Source: Ailanthus altissimus (lineage: Eukaryota; Streptophyta; Magnoliopsida; Sapindales; Simaroubaceae). From it: DNA of 64,000 bases. Below the pieces are notes generated by a model. It made no database searches. It was not told the origin of the DNA and was given only the letters and a program-made list of their open reading frames with translations. Within the stretch, counting starts at the first letter, position 1. Every line of letters begins with the position of its first letter. A program made the position numbers and the translations under genes. The stretch is from the NCBI GenBank assembly GCA_946807835.1, contig OX327697.1, positions 5,223,001-5,287,000 of the forward strand, written 5' to 3'. This document shows, one piece after another, positions 1 through 11,586 of the stretch.

Positions 1-2329
1 TATAGAAAAATATGGATAAATCGAGACAAATGAAGAAGGAACCACTTGGATGATAAAAGTCAAGAATAGTGACAAATAATTTACATTGATTATCATTAAT
101 ATACCTACTTGCTTATCTAATTTTGAATTGATATGGTCCGAATTAACTATCACTCAAAATATTAAATTTGTAGATAAGTCTCTTATCTTTCTAAATTGAG
201 TTGTTTTATACATATTAGATACGTATTTCTATAGTTATGGGCCAAATACTGATTACTGTTCGGATTGGACCTGTATTACAGATCAGTTCTTTTTTGGCTA
301 TTTTCACCTTCTAAACTCTCAAATTTTGAATGCCTTGTGAAATAAACCTTTTTAGCCTATTGAGTCAGCTCTTCAAAGGATCAAGAATCACTCCAATTAA
401 ATTTTTAGGTAGAAATTTATGCTTATTTTACCGTACCTACCACAAAATAGTTAAAAGCTAATTATGTACAATATTGTAAACATAGTTAAGTTATGAGGCT
501 TAAAGACATTAGTAATATAAAACAATGATATAAAACCCTTATTAAATATGTAATTTCAAGTGTTCATCATCCATTATATAAAAAGGTTATACTACATATG
601 TAAAAGGTAAAAAACAAAATAGGGTTTTGACTCCATCTTTTACAAGAGTCACATTCGGCCATTTTTAAACAAGTGTTACTATTTTATTCTAAGTCCTATT
701 TTTGGCCAAAATTAAGAAAGATCAAAGCAAGAGTTGCTTGAACAATCCTGCTGAAATTAAAAGGCTACCATTTTATCTTCTTGATCTCACTTGTGTCAAG
801 GACTAGATTTGTTCAAGAGAACACTTCAAGGTGAGACTTTGAGATCCATTAGTCCAACAATATCACCAATGATTCATTAAAGGTATATTTTCTATTATTG
901 ATGAAATTTCTTATGATTATGTGATTTTGTATATTATGCTTTCGCTGCATGGTGGTGACACATACTTGTATTTCACTACCTATTCACACGCACATACTCA
1001 ATCCGTATTAAAATCCCAACTATCTAAATATATAATTTTAATAGAGTAATATAAAAATTGTGCACTTAATCTAATGATATGTGCTAGTGATCTAGCGAAT
1101 GTAATATTTCATGTAGATAGTAAAAAAAATATATGACTACTGTATAAATGCATTAATCAAAACTATAAAAGATCCACTTGAAGAATGGATTGATCCACAA
1201 ATATCTCTTTAAATTCTTTACAAAAATAATAAAAATTCTAGACCAATCTTAGAAGGGGATGGTCTAACTACAAGTTTAACTTGTGAGCAAGTGGCATAAT
1301 ATTCTCATTAGACAACAAAATCTTCAGGTTCTTTAATAGATATCTATGAGAATTTCAATGATCCTACGCATTATAGTTGATCATGGATGATTAAAGTGGT
1401 CATGCACTAGCATAAACATTTTTGAATCACTGAACTTCTAGTTCATTACTATGTAGTTTTCAATTCAATTTATGATTGTATACTACAAATTAGATGATAA
1501 GTCAAGAAATTTTTTAAGTATGCATTTTTTGTTTGAAATACTGGAGATAATAAAAAAATATTATACATTATTTTTACTTTAAGTCTCAAAATAATATCCA
1601 TTTTGGCAGATATTTTTAGAACTAAACAGATTTCTTTTAGATATACTTCCATATAATGCTTCACTTACATATAATTTTTTTCTACTTGTTAATCAAATCA
1701 TTGTTTTTCCAAAGCCTTTAATCAAATCTGCAAGACCCGATACAACATTAACTTTTTCTTTAATATTTCTTATCTCGAATGATAGTTTATATAGTTATAC
1801 TTTCAGCCAAACAAGCATCTCTCAACTTTTTCAAAGTAAAAAATTTATCTTTAAAAGTTATTTCATAGATTAAATAAAAGTTCATAGTAGATATTGGGAT
1901 GATATATTACAAAAGTTATTACAAAAAGACATAACATGGAGATATTAACTAAAGTCTAATGATTGATGTTCCTTTCTTTATCTCTAAAGAAATTATTAAC
2001 ATTTATATAAGTGGATCTTAAGATATCAAAGATTTGTCTCCACATTCTTTCCCCATTTGCCTTGATAGATACTTTATAATGCATCATATCAATAACAAGT
2101 TTTTATTAATACTTAGAACACTATTTTTTACACTATTATCTTTGTCTTGATGTCTCTGCCCCTTTTTAATGTTCCTATATTTTTTGTATTTATAATCACT
2201 ATAAGAGCGACAATCGTGCCCTCTCCTTTCTCTATAACCATCTCCAATATTTGTTATGCGTATTTGCATTCACTTTTAGGAATGACTTAAAACCAATTGG
2301 ACGTAATTCGTAATTTTTCAATAAGAGTT
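1..2329. other. AT-rich intergenic DNA, no gene recognised
   Basis: I see no credible coding exon here. The short open frames lack any recognisable domain and are interrupted by AT-rich low-complexity sequence. The right part, from about 1700, probably belongs to the same decayed retroelement as the gag remnant at 2330-2870, because the minus-strand reading continues past gag. No boundary is visible. Confidence 0.5.
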
Positions 2330-2870
2330 CATTATTTTGTTCAACAAGCAGAAGACAAGAGATTAATTTTTAGCATTTTTTAAATCACCGTTCATAATAC
2401 TGTTGCTACATCACAACATTAGAGGCATGAAAAGTAGATAATATATTTCTCTAATATGTCTTGTCCTTTAACTTTCTCACCATAGAATTTCAAATGTAAT
2501 GTGATTCTGAACAAAACATAATTGTATTCCACAATAATTCGATTTATCCACTCATGTTTACTCTTGGGAGAAACACATCTATTTTATAATCATATCTTTC
2601 TTTTAAATTTTTTTAAAGGATCTACAGGCCTTTTGTTGTCAAATATTAAGTTTTCAAGCTCTCATGTAGGTACTGATGGAGAAAAATTATAGCTCTCAAC
2701 TTATTCTACAAGGACACGCCATTTTCTTTTTCAATTATCTTTTCTAAATCATTGGCTTGAAAGCTTATCTTAGTATTCAATACCTATTATAGATAATTTT
2801 CAAATGCATCAAGTGTATGGATTTTTAAATTTATGAATAATATTTTTCAGAGACTTTTGGATATGAAAGA
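2330..2870 (-). pseudogene. Decayed copia-type retrotransposon gag remnant
   Basis: Reading the minus strand from about 2870 down to 2330 gives broken but collinear pieces of a plant copia gag (UBN2-type). Visible pieces are IIFLHQYLHESLKT, NLKERYDYKIDVFLPRV, GEKVKGQDILEK, STFHASNVV and LISCLLL followed by EQNNELLLKNYELRP. They lie in the order expected for these gags but switch frame several times and contain stops. The following segment (about 2084-2270) is rich in R, K and G, as expected for the nucleocapsid side, without an intact zinc knuckle. No LTR, PBS or pol was recognised. The pieces are in sequence; the family assignment rests on remembered similarity. Confidence 0.65.
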
Positions 2871-2934
2871 AGAGAAACAAGAATTTGTATAATGAAACAT
2901 AAATATTATCCAACCAATTTTATAATTCAAAAGA

Positions 2935-3165
2935 TAAATAGCAAAAGTAATATTTAAGAGACATGACCTTTCATATATATATAAAATAATAATAATTAAG
3001 AGGCGATACATTCTATGTATCGATAGAAATGAGGAAGCATGACCTTCTATTTATAGATAGGAATGAGAAGGCATAGACTTTCATATATTGATAGCAATGA
3101 GGAGACATAATATTTCATATATTGATAGTAATGAGGATGCATAATATTTCATATAAATAAGTAAT
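2935..3165. repeat. Degenerate ~43-bp tandem repeat
   Basis: About five imperfect units follow one another. Each has a core like AATGAGGAGACATAATATTT followed by CATATATTGATAG with variations. The array is AT-rich and has no coding content. It sits between the gag remnant and a hAT-like element. Confidence 0.6.
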
Positions 3166-3569
3166 TAAATAAATCAAGTTAAAAAAACCTTGATATAGAA
3201 CTTCATATTCTAATACAAAACTTCAAGGTCTAAGATTAATTATTAGAATTTCAAGTTCTAACTTATTGATTTGTTCTACAAATTTTAAGTTGCACATACA
3301 ATATTTAAATTTAAAAGAATAGACATAATATTAAATAAATATAAACATGAGATAATTAATACATAATATTTATTTTTATTTATTGATGTAGAAGATCTAA
3401 ATAAATAACAACTATAAAGTATATTCATAAAGATTATATTATATAATAATATAAAAGTAATATAAATAATAATTAAATATAAATAGAACGCGTAAAGTAA
3501 GGACATTAAATAATAGTTGAATACAAATAAAATAAAAAAATTATTTTCTATTTTGCATGATATATATTA

Positions 3570-4168
3570 GGGGTGGCAAAATGAGTCACAACACGATTAT
3601 TTGACACGAATTCGACACGTTTTAAGTAAATATGGATAGAAAAAATTGACACGATTAATAAATGGGTCGAATTCGTGTTACCCATTTATTAATCGTGTCG
3701 AATACGTGTTTGAGGTATATGATTCGTTTATTCGTTTAAGTCACGTTTAATAAACGAATTATATTAGTGTCTATTCGTGTATCTATTCGTTTAAATCACA
3801 GTTAATTAAATTATAAAAAAATATAATTAAAAAAGTAAAAATTAAAATAATTAATTAAAAAATAATAATTTTGTGACTTAAATGTGTTTTAAACGAATCT
3901 AATCGTGTATAATCGTATAAACGAATCAAATCGTATATAATCGTATAAATGAATCAAATCGTAAATAAATTGAATTTGATTCATTTATTTAAACGTGTCT
4001 AATCGTGTTGTGACGTATAATTCGCTTATTAAACGAAACGAATCGAATCTGTGTTTAAGTGTCTGATTCGTTTAGTAAACGAATCGTAAATGAATACAAC
4101 AAAAATTTATTAATACCCTATAATGACACGACAAGAACATAATTCGTATACATGAATTATCACCCCAT
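3570..4168. mobile_element. hAT-like non-autonomous element with internal hairpins
   Basis: The left end reads AGGGGTGGCAAAATGAG and the right end reads AATTATCACCCC, an inverted GGGGTG terminus typical of hAT MITEs. The interior consists of repeats of motifs like AATCGTGTATAATCGTATAAACG. It includes a perfect 19-bp stem at 3648-3666 and 3681-3699 with a 14-nt loop. No coding sequence is present. The target duplication cannot be resolved because both flanks are TA-rich (a TA microsatellite lies at about 4168-4190). Exact ends are uncertain by a few bases. Confidence 0.6.
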
Positions 4169-5044
4169 AATATATATATATATATATATTATAAAAGTAC
4201 AAAGGCAATTTGTTATTTTTTTATGTGGAAATTTTGATTTCATGGTAAGAAGCATAGCCTTTTCACTACACAAGGGAAATTTTGTAACATTATCTCCCAA
4301 AATCTGCTTAAAATTCAAGTGAGTGACTCTTTGCAGTCCAATGTACTTTCATCACCTTGAAAATAGATATTATGGACCCATCCAACCAAGAAAAATGTTT
4401 GGTGAATCTAATTCTACATTTTCATTTAATATTGTTCTCAATTTTAATTTTGCATGATTGACAAGTAAAATAAATTTTTTAGATATAATTTTGAATCAAC
4501 ATTATTCAATTACAAATTTGATATTAAAGAATTTATAGTACAATAATGTAAAATGAGAATATATATAACATATCATAAGTAATTATTAGTTTTGTTTATC
4601 TTGCCATAATAGCGATAACATGCTGTTATAAATTATTTATATGATATAATAACGCTATATTTATATGGTTATGATATAAAGTTTATATATTAATATGGCA
4701 TTAGTGTGTTTAATATTAATTAATATCAAATAATTATCATATTAATGAAAATTAAAAAATTAACAACTACATGATAAGTAAATTTGTATACTAATATAAT
4801 ACATTAGTTAGGATATAAACTTTGCATTCTAACTAAGTAAATTTAATACTATTCTACATGATATTATCCTAAAAAACTATTACTTAAATATAAACTAAAA
4901 ACTCCTTTTAGCATCAATAGAATTTGAAATTTAGATTTATACTTAAAAAAAAATTATCAACTACCCTCAAATGTTGGTCGTTAATGTGCAAATCGCTCAT
5001 GTTCACCGGAGTTTGAGTAAAAATAGGGGGATAAAAGTTGGTGT

Positions 5045-5357
5045 TAGGGGTGGGCAAAATCTAGTTTCGGTTTCATATAAATGAAACTGATTAGTTCAAG
5101 CATAAAAAACCAAACCAGTTCGATTTGGTTTGGTTGGGTTCAATTTTTGATTTTTTTTCAAAAAATTTAGTCTATTTTAAGTATGCCTTTTTTGATTTGA
5201 ACCTAACTGAACCAAAACCAAATTAGAACTAAATTGATCAATCTCAAATAAATAAAACTGATCAAAAATCAAACTCTAAACTAAATTGAACTAAATTGAA
5301 ATTTTCTAAATCGGTTCTGTTTAGTTTCCGATTCAACCGAATCAATGCCCTTCCCTA
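5045..5357. mobile_element. hAT-type MITE (313 bp) with 8-bp TSD
   Basis: The left terminus TAGGGGTGGGCAAA and the right terminus TGCCCTTCCCTA form imperfect inverted repeats. They are flanked by GTTGGTGT (5037-5044) and GTTGATGT (5358-5365), an 8-bp target duplication with one mismatch, the size hAT transposition leaves. The interior carries runs like AACCAAACCAGTTCGATTTGG, which recur in inverted form, so the single strand could fold back. No coding capacity. Confidence 0.75.
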
Positions 5358-5365
5358 GTTGATGT

Positions 5366-6655
5366 TTCATAGGTGAGAGGTTTCTCATCTCCATCCAAAT
5401 ATTTTTTTAAAAAATTTATCAACTAAACCAAACCAATATTAACAATCCAGTATATTAGAATTGTTTATTTAATTAAATTATATAATAACATTATAATTAA
5501 CAGGACAAATATAATGTAACTATTGACATTAAATTTTTGGCGATATTAAGCTAATGAGTTGAATTTATAAATCCTAAAGAACAGTTACAAAAGTCTTCTA
5601 ATGGATTGAGTCGAACTCAAATGGTAGGAACCACTTTGAATATTTTTTTAGTACTTAAATTTGACAAACTTTCTATAATCATAATCAACATTAAGCCACG
5701 TTGAAGATTTTTTCGATAAAAACTTTTTGATACTTAAGTTAAAAAGTGTCAAAAAAAAATTGGATAATCAGAATGAATGTATAAAAGTGTTATGTGTGTT
5801 TTAGGCTAGCAAAAGGGCATTAATTTCTTTAAAGTTAGAAATCTCAAGAAAGAATTTAAAAAATAAAATGTATTTTTGTTGTGTCTAATGCGTAACCCTT
5901 TTTATGGTTCTTTAATCTCTTGTTTATAGATATATGATGTTGAGTCTTAATCTATATCTTCTTTATTTTTTAACTTATTTAAATTTAAATTAAATAAAAA
6001 ATCATAGTATTCGAGATTTTTAGAAATGAGATTGATTGTCAAGCTTTGTAATTGTGGAGATTAAACTAATCAAGAGTTCAACACCAAATATTTCGAAAAT
6101 TTTGGCAAGTCCTCTGCCCTTAATGAAAAAGCATTGAGATGCATGATTGGCTCGACTGGTATTAATAGTTGAATACTAACCAACATCAAGGTCCTCTAAG
6201 TAGAAGAGCATGTGTGAATCTCGAGGACTTCTCATAGTCTACAACACAACACAACACAATGATGTTTTCAATAACAGACCAAAACCTTAGAAATCTATAT
6301 AATAAACTTAATTGTGAGCCTAAAAACAAGGAATTTTCGGACCATTTAATTCAGGCCCGCCTAACAACAACCATAACCAAATATATGATACATTTGTTCT
6401 CACTTTTTTTTTTATGATAAAGACATTTGTTTGTCTCACTAAATGGCATCTTAAAAAAAAAAAAGCAAAATCATAATCATAATTTTGTGACATAATAAAT
6501 AAAGTTATAGCAGTCAGCCAATACACTCACATAAATAAAGTATCGAAATTATGATGTAATAATTATAAATTCCTAATAAATAAAAAGTTATAGAAAAAAA
6601 GTCTTTTGGAATAAAAGGTTTATATTGAATAGTAATTAGATAATTTACCCACTGA
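5366..6655. other. Intergenic, nothing recognised
   Basis: AT-rich sequence without a supported gene or clear repeat boundary. One short minus-strand open frame near 6320-6526 has no recognisable domain. A short CACAA microsatellite lies at about 6242-6260. Confidence 0.5.
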
Positions 6656-9218
6656 AAGAAAATTAGGAAACGCTTCTGTCAACTACCGCCCACCATCGAC
6701 TCATCTGATGCTGCTACTGTAAACTTTTCTTTATTTTCTCCTCGTATATGAATAATTATTTGTATGTTATATTTATGGAAGTGTATGGCTCATTGTTTGA
6801 ATTTTGGAATAAGGGTTTGTTTTTTAGCTTTTCTTTGAATTTTGTGTGTGTGTGTTTTTTTTTTTTTTGCATTTATGGAGAATTATGGTGTTTGATTGTT
6901 GAGAGAATTGAAATGGGTATTTAGTTTCTTTCCTTTTTTGTTTATGATAACTGTGTCTGGACTGTTGAATACAACACAGAGTAATCTGGGTTTTTGCCCG
7001 TTTGCGTAAAATCCCAGAGAAATTTTGCGATTCATTGATGGTAGTCTTTTAGTTTGGTTGGAATTGTTTTTGATTATGGGGACGCATCAGAATTTTAGCA
7101 CGGGTTTCTGATCATAATTAGATGACATGTTCTGTAGGAGGAATTTTAGTAAGAGCAGAGCATGCAGGATTAGTGCTGAAATTTTTATTTTACTTCTTAA
7201 ATCACTTAAGTGCTCCAATTAGTTTTCAGTTTTTATGTTATATTTCTCAAGAAATTTCCTTATGATGGATTTTTCTGGCAGTGTGTTGAAGTTTTTTAAT
7301 CTACAGTAATTTAAGGGAAAGGGGTGTGAGGTTTGGTCTGTGAGTTATGGATTGTACGTTCAGTATGAGTTGATTGATGAGACACAATTCTGGAGTCGAA
7401 CTCATGATTCACAAATATATATGTGAACTGCTGTTGAGTTGACAAGCCATAAGTATCACTCCAGAATGCTGAATTTAAATTTTGGGTTGGAGGCATGGAA
7501 GGTTCATCTGAGTTCTAAGTGAGAAGACGAAGAAGAAAAACGCCAAGTGAGCCCATGTGGGGTGACCAATCAAGAAAATAATGGATGGGAGTTTTGTCTA
7601 TTTGGATGTAGTCATTAAAATACTGATGATGCAAATTGGGGTTTTGTGCATCTGGTGCTTGAAGGTTATTTGTAAACGGGAAAATGATCTTGGATCATTT
7701 TGAAGGTTGATGGGTTAGGATTGATGATCACAAAGCAAGGGTCTGCTATGAGATGATTTTAGAGAGATATGGCTGTTTTAAAAAAGTCAAAGTCAGACCT
7801 GATGGAAGTGGGTTGCCCCTTTAAGGATCTGCTTCAGTTTCCATAACCAATACATGGGCCAGGGAAGCATCACAAAGGGTAAATTGGGGCAAATTCATTC
7901 CTTGATTTTGCATCAAAGAGAGTTTGGGATTTGAGTGGGTCCATGACTGCTTCTTTGATTTTTTTCCTCCCCTGATAAAAGCTAAACTGATTGTTTCGTC
8001 TTCTTTGTATTTATTTATTTAGTTATTTATTTTTATATATGTAAAAAAGATAAAACCAGCTAAAGCTTTATTGATGTTACCATGCCAAAAAGAGGTAGTT
8101 CTCATGTTTTTCCTCCAAAATCTTTTGGTGGTACCATCCAATTTGTAGGATAAATATTATTCGTTGGAGGTTGGTTCAGATGTACTCATGTTCATTGATA
8201 ACGTAACTGGAAGCAGGGAAAGGATTTCTGTTGGTTAAATAATGGAAGTTGACAGTCCTAAGAATGTAAATTGACGCATGTGTCCTTCTTGCGTGCTTAT
8301 GAATTTAGATGCCTTTTATCAAAGGTTTTTGTCTGGCTACTAAGTCAGAGGCCTAGACGCACGTCATTAAATTGATTAATTCTGGATAATCACAGGCATA
8401 TGTTGCAATTTTGATGGAAAGGTAGATGCAGATTACTGCACAAGAACTAATAGAGGCAAAATTTAAATTATCTCTGTTGCTATAGTAAGTGGAAGTGAAG
8501 CTATCTGCATTACAAGAAAGAGGGAGAAAAGGGGAAATTTAAGGCCCTTTATAATATGGGTTTGATTCAATAACAGATCTGTCTACTTCATGTCATCATA
8601 TCTTATATGCATGAAGAAGATTGTATTTCTAGTTATCTACTACAAGCTGTCTAGGATATGTACAAGTGGGCCTATTAGATTGATTTTAACTTAGCAGCTG
8701 GGACAGCACTGGTTGGATTTGAGGTAACAGTTTTAGTTGTCATTCTTTCACAAGATTGTCTTGAGGACTCTTTAATTTTTCCTACTGGGAGCATAATTGG
8801 AACCTACTGAATGAATGGTTCTTCTTTCTTGATATGTGGATATCTGCATTTAATGTTATGTGCCAATTTATGTGAAGAGGCTGTTTATTGGTGTAAAATG
8901 ACTGATCTAGCTGAAACATTTTCTCTGGTAGGACTTGGGTCTGAAGGCAGGAAGGATAAGTCATGCAAATGCAGGGATGAGAAGAGAGAGAGAGAGTAGT
9001 TATTGTTCTCAGTTAAGTTTTCTTTACTTCTTAAATGTTTTGCAGTTGATGTTATAAGTATCTGCCTTAGAAATATCTGTTGTAATTTCTGTTGTATCTG
9101 GATTTACTTTGTATAGTAATTAACATTTTCTATTTTCAGGTTTTTGACACTTGTTACTGGAGTCTGCTTTAATTGGGTGAAGATAAACATCTCATAATTA
9201 AAGTCAGCTACAGAATAG
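6656..9218 (+). other. Probable 5' leader/intron region of F-box gene 1
   Basis: Base composition is less AT-biased than the upstream DNA and the region lacks TE signatures. A polypyrimidine tract and acceptor (TATTTTCAG, ending 9139) lie 80 bp before the first coding ATG, which suggests a 5'-UTR intron whose 5' exon lies somewhere to the left. I could not fix the donor or the transcription start. Short open frames here are not convincing. A GA microsatellite ends near 8998. Confidence 0.4.
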
Positions 9219-10689
9219 TTGATAAAATGCATGACTGAAATGGAAAAGCAAGCGAAGTTAGATAGGCTTAGCAATCTTCCGTGGGATGTGCTAGATACAA
9301 TCCTCGTTAACTTGCCTCTAAGAGATGCTGCTAGGACTAGTGTGTTATCAAGGAAGTGGAGATATAAGTGGACTGGCCTTTCACAGTTTGTTTTTGATGA
9401 TAAATGCTTCTCGAGTTCTCTATCAGATAAAGCTAAATGGGAAAAGATTATGAAAATCATTCATATGGTGCGGCTGTATCACAGTGGTCCAATTGAGAAG
9501 TTCAAGCTGGCTGCTTATTGTTTTCCGAATTTTTGTGATTTAGATCAGTGGATAGTGTTTCTGGCGGAAAAAGGTATTAAGGAATTAGTTCTTCAAGATT
9601 TCACTTTCATGAAACGTTTTAAGCTGCCTTGTTGCCTGTTCTCTTGTCCACAATTAAGCTGCCTTGAGCTTTATGGCTGCACGATCAACCTTCCTTCTAT
9701 GTTCAAAGGATTTTATTGTCTCAAAAGCCTTCAGCTCACTCAGGTTTCCATCACCAGTGACACACTAGAAAGTTTGATTCGTAACTGTCCTATTCTTGAA
9801 AAATTAACACTGTTGAACATTGATCATTTGGCCTTTGTGAGAATTAACCATCCTAACCTGAAGTACTTGAAGATAGATTCAGAGTTTGAAGATATCAATC
9901 TTGAAAATAGTATGCTTTTAGCTACTGTTGATATTCGAATGATCCCCAAGTGCAGAAGAGCTGCACCCCAGGACCCCGAGCGAAGTAAACCTTGTGATTT
10001 AGTCCGAGTTTTTGGTTGTATGAATGATGTCAAGAGGCTCACTTTATCTGGCCACTTTCTTGAGGTAAATTTTGTTTGTTTGATCATTCTATATTTTGAC
10101 TTGCGTATTTGACTGCCTGAAAAAGCTATCTTATATATGTGATATTGTGTGTGCATTTATTTTTAGTTTCTAGCTGGTGACAAGGTACCAGAAAGGTTTC
10201 CTACTGTGCTTCGCCATCTTCTGTTTCTTGACCTAAAGGAAGTAAAACTTTGCAGTCTGAAGGAAGTCATTGCTTCCTTTACTCTACTTAAAGGCTGCCC
10301 TAATTTGGAGGAACTCGTTATCACGGTAAGCCGTTAGCAATGTACTTATTTTCAAGTTTCTGATGTTTCATTAAGTTTAGTTAAAGATAACTGAATGTCA
10401 TATTGACCTTTTATAGGTTGTTGACTCCATCAATTGCAGACCGGTGGTTGATTTTCTGAAATCACTGTGTCTGTGTGGCTTCTTCTTCCATAAGCTTAAG
10501 GTGGTGAGGATTAGAGGCATCATTAGCTCAAGAGCTGAATGGGAATTTATAAAACTTGTACTAACGGTTTCCCCTCTGCTCGAGACACTGATAATTGTAA
10601 ACTATCTCAATGAAAGAGTTCCTGAATCGATGCTAGAGCGAGTTGATCGGGCTTCAGAAAATGTGAAGATCATGAGTTTGACATTATAG
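9219..10689 (+). CDS. F-box/FBD/LRR-repeat protein (gene 1)
   Basis: This is a predicted substrate adaptor of an SCF (Skp1-Cullin-F-box) ubiquitin ligase; the substrate is unknown. Exons are 9219-10064, 10167-10325 and 10417-10689, all phase 0, giving 425 aa. The F-box spans about residues 16-58 (LSNLPWDVLDTILVNLPLRD, then a LSRKWRYKW tail). A leucine-rich region with LRR-like CPILEKL and HPNLKYLKI segments follows. The C-terminal exon is the FBD-like part (LKVVRIRGI, PLLETLIIV). Length and three-exon layout fit the At1g13570-type group. Start codons at 9231 and 9240 are in frame and equally possible. It is the intact member of a tandem array with the gene at 11587-21223; exon 2 is 159 bp in both. 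Confidence 0.9.
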
Positions 10690-11586
10690 GCCTCCGGTCT
10701 TCTAGCTGTTGCAATTATCTTAATCTTGTCCATACCATATGTACAAGTGTAATGGTTTTAATCATCGCCATGTGAATGATGAATTTTAACATTTAATCGC
10801 TCTTAGCTATGCTCGTCTAGTACATAATATAACATTAACGTAAATTAACCTCTCTTTTTGTCTGGTGCCCATCTTTTAATATCCCTTCCCTTTTGAGGGA
10901 AGTGGAGAAAAGTTTCCAAATCTTAGAGCTTTTCAACTGAAGAGCATAAGAATAGAATTGCTCAATCTTTATTGCAGGGAAGCGGAACCCTTGTTGCAAT
11001 CAAAGTGGAAGGCAGCTAGTTTTGCGAAAGTAAATGTTGTTGATAATTCATCTTTTTAATAATGTCATATCAGGTTTTTTTGTTTAATTTTGTTTTTCTT
11101 TTCAATATTGTAATTTATAATTACAATTTTACTAATATTACAGAGGACTTTTTTGGGAAAGTAACTCTAATATGGAATGATTGTGGGAATATAGTAAATT
11201 GCAATATTACTTCATCTTTTTCTTCTTCCACGTGTCACATACCATCTTTTCCGATTTGTATCCTAGAGTCCTACAGACTTGCGTTTCTCTGAAAGTCCCA
11301 ATTCTCTTTGAACACACCTAGCTTTGCGGAACCGTATCCAAGTTCAAGTTAATTATCTCTTTTACATTCCCACCAATCTCCTCCCTTCTTTTGCTTGTTT
11401 GTATTCAATAACCAATGATTTGTTGTTTCTACTTCTCTGGTTTGGTTGTATCTCCAGGGTTTCCTCCACTCAATCCTGAGAATTTCTTATTGCCTTTCCA
11501 TTAAGTTAGAATATCGTCTTGTTTATGACATATTGTCCCTGTTAAAGATTTTCAGATCAAACGAAAAATTTATATTGTGCAATACC
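10690..11586. other. Intergenic spacer between the two F-box genes
   Basis: Probable 3' UTR of gene 1 and promoter/5' UTR of gene 2. A CACGTG G-box lies at 11229-11234. An in-frame upstream extension of gene 2 runs from 11446, but its residues do not resemble the family, so I treat it as leader. Nothing else is recognised. Confidence 0.5.

Noticed and set aside
11446..11586. Upstream in-frame start of F-box gene 2
   Set aside because: The added residues are hydrophobic and unlike the family. The F-box starts about 20 residues after the ATG at 11587, as in the paralogue.
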